A stretch of DNA of 64,000 nt, from positions 1-64,000 of the forward strand of contig NZ_BAAAEN010000011.1 in the NCBI RefSeq assembly GCF_039523035.1, given 5' to 3'. Positions 54,695-63,136 of this stretch are shown here, piece by piece (the stretch's first letter is position 1; every line of letters begins with the position of its first letter). This stretch comes from Pigmentiphaga daeguensis. GTDB taxonomy: Bacteria > Pseudomonadota > Gammaproteobacteria > Burkholderiales > Burkholderiaceae_B. Position numbers and translations under genes: made by a program. Under the pieces are notes generated by a model. That model was not told where the DNA came from, made no database searches, and saw only the letters and a program-made list of their open reading frames with translations.

Positions 54695-55624
54695 TCAGCG
54701 TTCGCGCGAGGATGGGGCCGAGCGCCGGCCCGGCAGCGGCACGGGGCCCGCGCCGGCCTGCGCATCGTGCGCCAGCGTCCGCCGCATGGCCAGGACTTGC
54801 GGCGGAACGACCCGGCGCTGGCCGGGAATCCACAGCAGTCCCCGCAACGCCGACCAGGCAACGCCAAGGCGGGCGGTTCCCCGCAGGCCGCGCAGGATAC
54901 GCAGGGTTTCACGGCCTGCCTCGGCCAGGGGCAGGCGCAGCCACGCCGTCCAGATCTCGTTGCGGGCCAGCAGTTGCCGCCGCAGCGGAGCGTCGCGCCG
55001 GGCAGATGGGTAGTGGCGTGTGAAGATGCGCGGGCAATAGACCATGCGCCAGCCTGCCGCCGCGAAGTCCAGGGCCATCAACGCTTCCTCGGCCCCGATG
55101 AAGAAGGCGGGATGATAGCCCCCGGTCTCGAGGAAGGCGCAGGTCCGCATGACGGCGGCACCGGCCAGGAAGCCGAGCAGGGCCTTGCCCGGCATCCCGC
55201 GCGACGGCAGCGGACTGCGCGCCATGCGCTCGCATGCGGGATCGGGCCGTCCGTCGTCACCCACCTGTACCTGTGCGCAAAGCACGGCGATGTCCGGATG
55301 GCGGTCCAGGATGTCGGCGGCCAGGTCCAGCGAATGAGGCTGCCAGCAGGTGTCGTCGTCGCAGAACGCGACGTAGGGCGTGCGGGCCCGCCGTACGCCC
55401 AGGTTGCGCCCGGCGGCGCCCAGGTTGCCGCCGGCCTCGATGACGTGCACGCCGGGAAAGGCCGCGCGCAGCGCGTCCGCGCTTCCGTCCCGGCTGCCGT
55501 TGTCCACCACGCACCGCCGTACCCTGTCGGGCAGTGCGCTCAGTCCGCCGACCGTGCGCAGCACTTCGTCGCACCTGTCATGAGTCAGTACCACGACGGT
55601 GACGCGGGGTTCAGCCGATGTCAT
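54695..55624 (-). CDS. Family 2 glycosyltransferase
   Basis: A 309-residue GT-A protein. VTVVVLTHDRCDEVLRTV and CVVDNGSRDGS bind the nucleotide, AFCDDDT is the metal site, and FIGAEEALMALDFAAAGW replaces the usual ED/QxxRW acceptor region. No strong membrane helix is seen. It overlaps the PIG-L gene by 14 bases and lies 81 bases before the ABC fusion. Confidence 0.88.
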   Translation of the reverse strand: MTSAEPRVTVVVLTHDRCDEVLRTVGGLSALPDRVRRCVVDNGSRDGSADALRAAFPGVHVIEAGGNLGAAGRNLGVRRARTPYVAFCDDDTCWQPHSLDLAADILDRHPDIAVLCAQVQVGDDGRPDPACERMARSPLPSRGMPGKALLGFLAGAAVMRTCAFLETGGYHPAFFIGAEEALMALDFAAAGWRMVYCPRIFTRHYPSARRDAPLRRQLLARNEIWTAWLRLPLAEAGRETLRILRGLRGTARLGVAWSALRGLLWIPGQRRVVPPQVLAMRRTLAHDAQAGAGPVPLPGRRSAPSSRER

Positions 55625-56288
55625 GGCGCTCCAGCCTCCAGAGTCGTTCAGGCAGGTCCGTATCCTCGTAGCCGCCTTCGCCGAAGGCGCGCAACTGGCT
55701 CGCATAGGCCCTTACGGCGCGCGCCTTGGCGCCTGACGCGGAGGTTGGCGCGATGACCGGCGTGAGCCGCCATCCCGATCGCAGCAGCGAGGCCAGGCGG
55801 TCCTGCAGCAGGCCCGGCAGTCGGCGGTACAAGGCGTCCTCGTAGCACAGCCACTCGAGTTCCGGATGCCCCGCATGCAGGCGCAGGCACGCCTCATGGA
55901 CCACCTGATGATCGGAGTGGAACAGGCCCAGCGGCACGGCCACCATGCCGCCGCGCCGGCGGTCCAGGCAGGGGGCGAGATGCTGCTCGATGTCCTCCGG
56001 CCGATAGGCGCCGCCGTACTGCGCGTCCAGCAGGTCCAGCCATACCGGGCTGGCGCCCAGCATCGCCAGCGCCTTGGCGTCCTCGGTCCGGCGCGCCTGC
56101 ATGGCTGCTTGCGCGCTTGCGAAGCCGCATTGCCGATCCCAGTCGGTCAGCGGGGCGTCCCGGGGCGTTCCGGCGAAAACGGTGACGACCGTGGCCCCGG
56201 GTGTCCGCTCGAGCAACGTGCCGCAGCTGAACACGGCATCGTCCAGGTGCGGGGAAACGATGGTCAGGGAAGAGAGTGATGGGCTCAT
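55611..56288 (-). CDS. PIG-L/LmbE-family deacetylase
   Basis: A 225-residue zinc-dependent N-acetyl-sugar deacetylase family member. The AHxDD-like motif is SPHLDDAVFSCG (zinc His and Asp, catalytic Asp), and the third zinc ligand lies in FHSDHQVVH. It would de-N-acetylate a GlcNAc-containing intermediate or a related amide. It is the first gene of the minus-strand cluster, divergent from the UDP-glucose dehydrogenase over a 111-base gap. Confidence 0.87.
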   Translation of the reverse strand: MSPSLSSLTIVSPHLDDAVFSCGTLLERTPGATVVTVFAGTPRDAPLTDWDRQCGFASAQAAMQARRTEDAKALAMLGASPVWLDLLDAQYGGAYRPEDIEQHLAPCLDRRRGGMVAVPLGLFHSDHQVVHEACLRLHAGHPELEWLCYEDALYRRLPGLLQDRLASLLRSGWRLTPVIAPTSASGAKARAVRAYASQLRAFGEGGYEDTDLPERLWRLERHDIG

Positions 56289-56399
56289 GGCGGCTACCTT
56301 GCCACCGGCCGGCGGGAACAGGTGTAACCAGATTGAGGCGTTCGCCGGGGGAATGGAACTTGCTGGATGGGGGTACCGATATCCAAAGGGAGCAAGGCC

Positions 56400-57767
56400 A
56401 TGAATCTCGCCGTCATCGGCGCCGGCTATGTGGGACTCGTGACCGGAGCCTGCCTGGCCGACGTGGGCAACCGGGTGCATTGCGTGGATCGCGACGCCGC
56501 CCGGCTGCATCTGCTGCGGGGCGGCCACCTGCCCATCTATGAACCCGGGCTGGACACGCTCGTCGCGCGCAATGCGGCGGCGGGCAGGCTGGTGTTCACC
56601 GACGACCTGCCGGCTGCCGTGGCGGATGCCGACGCCGTCTTCATCGCGGTGGGTACGCCCTCGAGGGAGGATGGCGCGGCGGACATCGGCCAGGTGTTGC
56701 AGGCGGCGGGAGACGTCGCGCGCTCGGCCACGCGCGACCTGCTGGTGGTGGTCAAGTCCACCGTCCCGGTGGGCACGTGCGACCGCGTGCGCGAAGTCGT
56801 CGAAGCCGAGCTGGCTCGTCGCGGCGCGCCGTGCGAATTGCGGGTGGCCTCCAATCCGGAGTTCCTGAAGGAAGGCCACGCGGTCGAGGACTTCCAGCGG
56901 CCGGACCGCATCGTGATCGGCACGTCCGACGACGATGACGGCGCCTTGCTGCGCGCGCTCTACGCGCCCTACAACCGCAACCACGACCGGCTCATCTGCA
57001 TGGACATCCGGTCGGCCGAGTTCACCAAGTACGCCTCGAACGCGATGCTGGCGGCCCGGATCTCGCTGATGAACGAACTCGCCTGCCTGGCCGAGAAAGT
57101 CGACGCCGACATCGAATCGGTGCGTCGGGGCACCGGCGCGGATCCCCGCATCGGCTACGACTTCCTGTATGCCGGGGCGGGATACGGCGGGTCCTGCCTG
57201 CCCAAGGATGTGCGCGCGTTGATACGGCTGGCCGACGAGTATGGCGCGGCGGCCGATATATTGGGCAGCGTGCAGGCGGTCAACCTCCGCCAGCGGACGC
57301 TGTTGTACGAAAAACTCGAACGCTTTTTCCGGGGCCGCCTGGCCGGCCGCACCATCGCGGTATGGGGGCTGGCCTTCAAGCCGGCCACCGACGACATCCG
57401 AGAGGCGCCCTCCATCGACCTGATCGGACGTCTGTTGCGCGCCGGCGCTTCGGTGCGCGGCTACGACCCCGTGGCCGGTGCGAACGCGCTGCGCGCCCTG
57501 GGGCAGGACGGATTCTCCATCGCCGACGATGCCCGCGCCGCGTGCCGCGGCGCCGACGCGCTCGTGGTCATGACCGAATGGCGCGAATTCAAGTCGCCCG
57601 ATTTCCGCGGCCTTGCCCAGACCCTGCGCGCGCGGGCCGTATTCGACGCCCGCAATCTGTACGATCCTGCCTACGTGAGGTCCTGCGGCCTGCACTACGA
57701 GGGCGTGGGGCGGGCCGCCGGCCGCCCCGCGCCGCGGGCGGCGCCCGCCGCGGCCACGGTACGCTAG
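56400..57767 (+). CDS. ugd: UDP-glucose 6-dehydrogenase
   Basis: A 455-residue UDP-glucose/GDP-mannose dehydrogenase family protein. NAD motif IGAGYVGL at 6-13, FLKEGHAVEDF in the substrate site and the catalytic cysteine in GGSCLPKDV are intact. It oxidises UDP-glucose to UDP-glucuronate, the substrate for the UXS enzyme at 41600-42616. An Ala/Pro/Arg-rich tail of about 25 residues ends the protein. It faces away from the PIG-L gene. Confidence 0.92.
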   Translation: MNLAVIGAGYVGLVTGACLADVGNRVHCVDRDAARLHLLRGGHLPIYEPGLDTLVARNAAAGRLVFTDDLPAAVADADAVFIAVGTPSREDGAADIGQVLQAAGDVARSATRDLLVVVKSTVPVGTCDRVREVVEAELARRGAPCELRVASNPEFLKEGHAVEDFQRPDRIVIGTSDDDDGALLRALYAPYNRNHDRLICMDIRSAEFTKYASNAMLAARISLMNELACLAEKVDADIESVRRGTGADPRIGYDFLYAGAGYGGSCLPKDVRALIRLADEYGAAADILGSVQAVNLRQRTLLYEKLERFFRGRLAGRTIAVWGLAFKPATDDIREAPSIDLIGRLLRAGASVRGYDPVAGANALRALGQDGFSIADDARAACRGADALVVMTEWREFKSPDFRGLAQTLRARAVFDARNLYDPAYVRSCGLHYEGVGRAAGRPAPRAAPAAATVR

Positions 57768-57789
57768 CGGCCGGGCCGCCGCCCGGGTG

Positions 57790-58668
57790 TCAGCGCCCGG
57801 CTTCCGACCCCAGTTCCGCCCCGGTGGTCGGATCCACTTCCGGATCGGAGGCCGTGCGGGTGGCAAGATCCTCCAGCGCGGCTTGCTCATCCGCGGTCAA
57901 CGTTACCTGCGGCTGGCCGTCGCCCCCGTCCACCGCGCACTGTTCCTCGCGCTCGGAGACGTAGGTGAAATGGCCGTCGTCGTTCCAGGAGCCGCGCATG
58001 TCGCCTTCGCCCTGCGACATATTGAAATACACGTTGGTGAAGTGGGGGTCGCCCGGGAGCTTGCCGGGAGGGAAGTTGGGCGTGATCGCGTACAAGGCCT
58101 TCTCGAAGGACTGCTGGTGCGCGACCTCCCGCGTCATGAGGAATTGCAGCGCGTTCTTGACGCCCGGGTCGTCGGTCAGGTTGATCAGGCGCTCGTAGAT
58201 GATCTTGGCGCGGGCCTCGGCGGCGATGTTCGACCGCAGGTCCGCGGTGGGCTCGCCTATGGAGTCGATGTAGCCGGCATGCCAGGGGGCGCCGCCCGAG
58301 TTGATCAGGGCCGGCCCGCCGCCGTAGAGAACCTGGGTCAGGTGGGAATCGTTGCCCGCTCCGGTGATGGAGCGGTAGAGCTCCGCGGTTTCCTCGGCCG
58401 CCTCGGCCAGCTTGCCCTTGGCGCCCTTGTTGAGCATGGCGACGATGGTCCCGATCACCTCGAGATGGCTCAGCTCCTCGGTGGCGATGTCCAGCAGCAT
58501 GTCCTTGCGGCCGGGATCGTCCTCGGCCAGCCCCTGGGTGAAATAGCGACACGCGGCCGCGAGTTCTCCCTGCGGACCGCCGAACTGCTCCAGCATCAGG
58601 TTGGCCAGGCCCGGGTTGCATTCCGAGACGCGGACGGTGTATTGCAGGCGTTTGTTGTGCGCGAACAT
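57790..58668 (-). CDS. Manganese-containing (non-haem) catalase
   Basis: A 292-residue four-helix-bundle catalase. The dimanganese ligands map to Glu of QGELAAA, Glu and His of TEELSHLE, Glu of IAAEARAK and His of REVAHQQ. It dismutates hydrogen peroxide without haem. A perfect AAGGAG ribosome site precedes the ATG at 58666-58668; an upstream in-frame extension was rejected. The C-terminal 45 residues are acidic. It is convergent with ugd (22-base gap) and divergent from the chemoreceptor. Confidence 0.93.
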   Translation of the reverse strand: MFAHNKRLQYTVRVSECNPGLANLMLEQFGGPQGELAAACRYFTQGLAEDDPGRKDMLLDIATEELSHLEVIGTIVAMLNKGAKGKLAEAAEETAELYRSITGAGNDSHLTQVLYGGGPALINSGGAPWHAGYIDSIGEPTADLRSNIAAEARAKIIYERLINLTDDPGVKNALQFLMTREVAHQQSFEKALYAITPNFPPGKLPGDPHFTNVYFNMSQGEGDMRGSWNDDGHFTYVSEREEQCAVDGGDGQPQVTLTADEQAALEDLATRTASDPEVDPTTGAELGSEAGR

Positions 58669-58882
58669 GAGGATCTCCTTGAAGGGCGAGCGCTTCGCTC
58701 CGCAGGAATCATTCCCATGCCGCCTACCGGGATATCCCTGGTACGCCGGCCCGCAATACTCCCGCAAAAAATGCTCAATTCCCGGTCCCCGCTGCCGTAA
58801 ACACAGACACGCCCGCCCGCGAAGGGAACGCGAGCGCACGAAACGACCGGTACGAGCCGGCAACAACGGTTTGGGGTAAACA

Positions 58883-60916
58883 ATGGCTGTGTCTCTCGGC
58901 TTGGGTCAGCGATCTCTGGCCAAGCAGGTACTGGTGCTGGCGCTTTCCGTCAGCGCCGTCGTCTCGCTGGTGACCGCCGTCGTCGTGGCCTGGCAGGGAC
59001 TGCAAGCGGGCAAGGAGGCGGTCGAGCGCGAGATGATGGACGCGCTCGGTTCGATCAATTCCAGCCTGGTGTCCTCTTTCGAGTCCTCCCGCGGGCGGGT
59101 CGAACGCCAGCTGCTGGTATTCCAGCGCATGCTGGGCGAACTGCCGTCGCCGGATGGCACGATGACCGAAACCGGCGTCGCCGGCGAGGTCATGACCGTG
59201 CGCGCCGGGGAAAACGTGCTCAACGGCAACTCGGCGATCCTGCAGCGCATGCGCAGCTATACCGGTGCCGAGCCCGAACTGGTCGTGCGCCACAACAACC
59301 GGTGGATCCGCGCCGCGACGCTGCTGCGCGGGCCGGACGGCTCGCCGATGACCGGCCAGCCCATTCCGGCCGACGATTTCGTCGCGACCACCATGGATAC
59401 CCAACAGGCCGCGACCAACATCGTCTATCGCAACAAGCGCTGGTACGCGCTACACGTGCGGCCGCTCAAGGACGATACCGGCAAGATCTTCGGCGGCATC
59501 ACGCTCCAGGTCGACCTGTCGGACGACGTCGGCAGCGCGCTGGAGTTCATCGAGAAAACGCAGGTGGCGGGCTACGGCACCATGTTCGCGATGACGCCCA
59601 GGATGAACGGCACCTCGGAGTTCCTGGTCCATCCGCTCTACAAGGGCAAGACGGTCGAAGAGGCCGCCGAGGCCGACCGCTCCTTCTACTACCACATGGT
59701 CGACCAGGACCGCGGTTTCCTGGAAGCCACGCGTTCCACCGACGACTCCACCATGCTGGTCGCCTTCCAGACCGTGCCCAACTGGGGCTGGACGCTGGTG
59801 GCGACCGGGCCCAAGGCCGAGTTCATGGCGGCGCAGTACCGGCAGATCGGGTTGATGGTGGCGCTGCTGGTCGTGGGCGGCCTCCTGACCGGCCTCCTGA
59901 CCTATTACCAGATGTCCACCGCGCTGCGGCCGGTGCGCGACGTGGTCGAGGGAATCGGGCGGCTGGGCGATGGCGACCTGACGCGCGACGTGCCGGCGGG
60001 GCCGCGCGGATCGCGCAACGAGATCCACATCATGGCCGACCGCATCAACGCCACGCGGGCGCGCATCGCCCACCTGGCCCAGCAGATGAATTCGACCGGG
60101 TCGCAGGTCGCCACGGCCACGACCCAGACGCTCCAGGCCCTGCACCAGATCGGCAAGGGTACCGAGGTGCAGTCCGAGGCGGCCAGCGGCGTCGCGGCCG
60201 CGGTCGAGCAACTGACCGTGTCGATCTCCCAGATCGCCGACAACACCCGCGAAGCCAACAGCTTCTCGCGCACGTCCAGCACGGCCGCCGAGGAAGGCGC
60301 GGTGGTCGTGACCCAGACGGTGTCCGAGATCGAGAAGATGGCCAGCCAGGTGGCCAGTTCCGCCGAGGTGGTGCAGGAACTGGAGGCCTCGTCGCGCCAG
60401 ATCTCGGCGGTGGTCAAGACCATCCAGGAGATCGCCGAGCAGACCAACCTGCTGGCGCTGAACGCCGCCATCGAGGCGGCCCGCGCCGGCGAGGAAGGGC
60501 GCGGCTTCTCGGTGGTGGCGGACGAGGTACGGGGCCTGGCCGAGCGCACGAAGTCCTCGACTTCCCAGATCGCCCAGGTCATTGCCGCCGTGCAGAAGCA
60601 GACCGCGCTGGCCGCCGACGCCATGCGCCAGGTCAATGCCGACATGCAGCGCTCGGCCGAAGGCGCCCGCCAGGCCGGCGACGTGCTGGTCCGCATTCGC
60701 GAGGCCGCCGGCCGCACCGCCGAGGTCATCGCCGACATCTCGAACGCCGCGATGGAGCAGAAGTCGGCGTCCGAGCAGATCGCCAGCCGGGTCGAGCAGA
60801 TCGCCCAGTACTCCGAGGAATCGGCGGCCGCGGTGCAGCAGTCGGTCGCGTCGGCCGAGTCGCTGCAGAACCAGGCGCAAGTCCTGGACGAGACCATCCG
60901 CACGTTGAGGACGTGA
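58883..60916 (+). CDS. Methyl-accepting chemotaxis protein with periplasmic Cache domain
   Basis: A 677-residue chemoreceptor: TM1 (about 15-38), a large periplasmic Cache_3/Cache_2-type domain (about 45-310), TM2 (about 320-340), a HAMP domain (about 342-395) and a cytoplasmic signalling domain with the hairpin tip EIAEQTNLLALNAAIEAARA. No C-terminal CheR-docking pentapeptide is present (it ends TIRTLRT). The ligand is unknown; Cache receptors often sense amino acids or organic acids. No other chemotaxis genes are in the window. Confidence 0.94.
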   Translation: MAVSLGLGQRSLAKQVLVLALSVSAVVSLVTAVVVAWQGLQAGKEAVEREMMDALGSINSSLVSSFESSRGRVERQLLVFQRMLGELPSPDGTMTETGVAGEVMTVRAGENVLNGNSAILQRMRSYTGAEPELVVRHNNRWIRAATLLRGPDGSPMTGQPIPADDFVATTMDTQQAATNIVYRNKRWYALHVRPLKDDTGKIFGGITLQVDLSDDVGSALEFIEKTQVAGYGTMFAMTPRMNGTSEFLVHPLYKGKTVEEAAEADRSFYYHMVDQDRGFLEATRSTDDSTMLVAFQTVPNWGWTLVATGPKAEFMAAQYRQIGLMVALLVVGGLLTGLLTYYQMSTALRPVRDVVEGIGRLGDGDLTRDVPAGPRGSRNEIHIMADRINATRARIAHLAQQMNSTGSQVATATTQTLQALHQIGKGTEVQSEAASGVAAAVEQLTVSISQIADNTREANSFSRTSSTAAEEGAVVVTQTVSEIEKMASQVASSAEVVQELEASSRQISAVVKTIQEIAEQTNLLALNAAIEAARAGEEGRGFSVVADEVRGLAERTKSSTSQIAQVIAAVQKQTALAADAMRQVNADMQRSAEGARQAGDVLVRIREAAGRTAEVIADISNAAMEQKSASEQIASRVEQIAQYSEESAAAVQQSVASAESLQNQAQVLDETIRTLRT

Positions 60917-60922
60917 TTGGGG

Positions 60923-61249
60923 CCCCCCCTACGCGCTTCGCGCGCCCAGAATGGTGGGCCCCCAGCCGCTACGCGGCAGCCCCCCAAGGGGGCCGGGACC
61001 CGCCTTGGGGCGGCCCGGCGCCGGGTCCCGAGGGGGCGAAACCGGCGGACTGGCGGAGCCAGATCCGCGGTTTCCTGGCTCTAGGGAAACCATCGTGGAC
61101 TGAAGCACGATTGCTACCGCTGACAGCCAGCGAAGCACCGGCACGACAACCCAAGACAGCGGTACTAGACCCAGGATGCGGTGGATCCGGCTCCGCCGGT
61201 CCACCCGCATCGCCCCCTTGAGGGGGCGCCCGAAGGGCGTAGGGGGTGG
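60923..61249. repeat. Dispersed GC-rich palindromic element, copy 4
   Basis: This fills most of the 378-base gap between the chemoreceptor and the antiporter gene. It starts CCCCCCCTACGCGCTTCGCG. An inserted GC-rich palindrome (GGGACCCGCC...GGGTCCC, about 60995-61028) is not found in copy 1. The rest (CGAAACCGGCGGAC through CCCCCTTGAGGGGGCG) closely follows copy 1, including the central CTAGGGAAAC. It ends TAGGGGGTGGGCT, 45 bases before the antiporter start. No coding content. Confidence 0.85.
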
Positions 61250-61294
61250 GCTACACTCCACAGGCACCTTGCCAGTCTAAGACGCCCACCAGCA

Positions 61295-62572
61295 ATGACT
61301 CCTGCCTCCGTCAGTGCGATCGAGCTGATCGCCACCGTCCTGTTCGCGATCGCGATCATCCACACGTTCTCGGTGCCCGTCTTCGCCGCGCTGGCGCACA
61401 AGGGGGGGCGGCATGCGGGGCTTTGGCACATGCTGTCCGAGGTCGAGGCCGTGTTCGGATTCTGGGCCTTCGTGCTGCTGGTGGCGATGGCGGGCCTGGC
61501 GGGCGCCGGGGCGGCGGTCGAGTACATGGACACGCGCAATTTCACCGAGCCGCTGTTCGTGTTCGCCATCATGGTCATCGCCGCCAGCCGGCCGATCCTG
61601 AACCTGGTCACGCAACTGGTGGGCGCCGTCGCGGCGGTGGTGCCGGGCAGCCGGTCGGTCGCGGTCTATTTCCTGACCTTGTCGGTGGTGCCGCTGCTGG
61701 GGTCGTTCATCACCGAGCCGGCGGCCATGACGCTGGCCGCGGTCATGCTGCGCGACACCAGTTTCCATCGCATCGACAGCTCCCGCTTCAAGTACTTCAC
61801 CCTGGGCGTGCTGTTCGTCAACGTCTCGATCGGTGGCGTCCTGACCTCCTACGCGGCGCCGCCCGTGCTGATGGTGGCGTCCACCTTCGGCTGGGACAGC
61901 GCCTACATGCTGGCCCATTTCGGCTGGCGCGCGGCATGCGCGGTGGTGCTGAACGCGCTGATCGTGACGCTCTGCTTCCATCGGCTGGTCCGGACGCACG
62001 CGCCGGCGGCGTCCGGCCCGGGAGGCGAGGAACGCCGGGTGCCGGCCACCGTGACGGCCGTGCACGTGGCCTTCCTGGCCGCGGTCGTGCTGTTCGCGCA
62101 CCATCCGGCGGTGTTCGTGGGCCTGTTCCTGCTGTTCATCGGCTATACCGAGGCCTACCGGAAGTACCAGCGTCCGCTGATGATCAAGGAAGGGCTGATG
62201 GTGGGCTTCTTCCTGGCCGGGCTGGTGGTGCTGGGAGGCCTGCAGAAATGGTGGCTGCAGGACCTGCTGGCGGATATGTCGCCGCTGGTGCTGTACTGGG
62301 GGGCGACCGCCCTGACCGCCGTCACCGACAACGCGGCGCTGACCTACCTGGGCTCGCTGGTGGACGGCACCTCGGAAGCATGGCGCACCATGCTGGTGGC
62401 GGGCGCCGTCACCGGCGGCGGGCTGACGGTCATCGCCAACGCGCCCAATCCGGCCGGTTTCGCGGTCCTGAAGGGCTCTTTCCCGGGCGGGACCATCACG
62501 CCGGTGGCGCTGCTGATGGGCGCCTCGCTGCCCACGGCGATCGCGGCGGTCTTCTTCCTGCTGCCGGTCTAG
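61295..62572 (+). CDS. Putative Na+/H+ antiporter family membrane protein
   Basis: A 425-residue polytopic protein with about 11 helices. Conserved features include LTLSVVPLLGSFITEPAAMT, GVLTSYAAPPVLMVA, ALTAVTDNAALTYLGSLV and NAPNPAGF. These are ArsB/NhaD-like helix-break motifs (TDNAAL, NAPNPAG), so cation/proton exchange is likely. The family is described as putative Na+/H+ antiporters and direct evidence is sparse. The ATG at 61295 follows a repeat and has no strong ribosome site. Confidence 0.8.
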   Translation: MTPASVSAIELIATVLFAIAIIHTFSVPVFAALAHKGGRHAGLWHMLSEVEAVFGFWAFVLLVAMAGLAGAGAAVEYMDTRNFTEPLFVFAIMVIAASRPILNLVTQLVGAVAAVVPGSRSVAVYFLTLSVVPLLGSFITEPAAMTLAAVMLRDTSFHRIDSSRFKYFTLGVLFVNVSIGGVLTSYAAPPVLMVASTFGWDSAYMLAHFGWRAACAVVLNALIVTLCFHRLVRTHAPAASGPGGEERRVPATVTAVHVAFLAAVVLFAHHPAVFVGLFLLFIGYTEAYRKYQRPLMIKEGLMVGFFLAGLVVLGGLQKWWLQDLLADMSPLVLYWGATALTAVTDNAALTYLGSLVDGTSEAWRTMLVAGAVTGGGLTVIANAPNPAGFAVLKGSFPGGTITPVALLMGASLPTAIAAVFFLLPV

Positions 62573-62645
62573 GGACGGGGGATATTTCCCGCCCGCGCCG
62601 TTTTTCCACCTCGTCGCGCTAAATACTCAAAAAATCGCTAAAATT

Positions 62646-62658
62646 CAAGGCTTTGATT
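62646..62658 (-). promoter_or_regulatory. Perfect IHF consensus site in AT-rich leader-like segment
   Basis: AATCAAAGCCTTG on the minus strand fits WATCAANNNNTTR exactly. It sits in the AT-rich stretch 62621-62663, which is out of character with the surrounding GC-rich DNA, 51 bases upstream of the solitary CRISPR-like repeat. IHF bending of the leader is required for type I-E spacer acquisition in E. coli. An unrelated role in the fmdB promoter is equally possible. Confidence 0.5.
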
Positions 62659-62709
62659 AATTTCCCGAAGTCCGGCCCGCCGGTCCAGATAGCTTTGGCC
62701 GCTCTTTGA

Positions 62710-62738
62710 GTGTTCCCCGCTGACGTGGGGATGAACCG
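62710..62738 (+). CRISPR. Solitary type I-E CRISPR-like repeat (29 nt), no spacers
   Basis: The 29 bases begin GTGTTCCCCGC and end GTGGGGATGAACCG. This is the length and layout of type I-E repeats: GTGTTCCCC start, CCCCGC/GTGGGG stem of six pairs with one G-U, four-base loop TGAC, and a GATGAACCG 3' handle. Only one copy is present, no second repeat follows before fmdB starts at 62761, and no cas gene is in the window. Read as a relic or isolated repeat. Confidence 0.6.
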
Positions 62739-62760
62739 GTATGCCTGAGGAGTCTTGGCG

Positions 62761-63090
62761 ATGCCTATCTACGCCTACAAGTGCAGTGCCTGCGGACACC
62801 AGCAGGATGTATTGCAGAAGCTGTCCGATGCCCCGTTGACCGACTGTCCCCAATGCGGACAGTCCACGTTCTCCAAGCAATTGACCGCGGCTGGCTTCCA
62901 GCTCAAGGGGTCGGGCTGGTACGTGACCGATTTCCGCAACAACAGCGGCGGCAAGTCCGGCGGCTCGGCCTCGCCAGCCGCCTCGTCCACGGAAAGCAGC
63001 TCGTCCGCCGCAAGCGCTTCGTCCGGCTCGGATTCGGGAACTTCGTCGACGCCCGCCGCGCCGGCGCCGAGCACGCCGGCCTCGACCTGA
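62761..63090 (+). CDS. FmdB-family zinc-ribbon regulatory protein
   Basis: A 109-residue protein. The N-terminal zinc ribbon uses C9-x2-C12 (YKCSACGHQQ) and the CPQCG pair at about 34-37. The GSGWYVTDFR motif follows at about 56-65. The C-terminal 45 residues are Ser/Ala-rich and probably disordered. The family is named after a putative regulator of formamidase, but its general function is unclear. A GAGGAG ribosome site at 62747-62752 supports the ATG at 62761. Conserved upstream of DUF502 and aspS. Confidence 0.9.
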   Translation: MPIYAYKCSACGHQQDVLQKLSDAPLTDCPQCGQSTFSKQLTAAGFQLKGSGWYVTDFRNNSGGKSGGSASPAASSTESSSSAASASSGSDSGTSSTPAAPAPSTPAST

Positions 63091-63136
63091 CCGGGGCGCG
63101 GCGCTGGCGGCGCCGTCCGCTCCTACTGGAACCTTC

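Noticed and set aside
56289..56399. ECF/stress-type promoter (GGAAC...CGTT) between the PIG-L and ugd genes
   Set aside because: The spacing of about 19 bases is longer than the usual 16-17, and the EcfG system belongs to alphaproteobacteria.
62739..62760. Second CRISPR repeat or spacer array after the solitary repeat
   Set aside because: Only 22 bases separate the repeat from the fmdB start, and no second repeat or degenerate copy is visible upstream or downstream. No cas gene is in the window.
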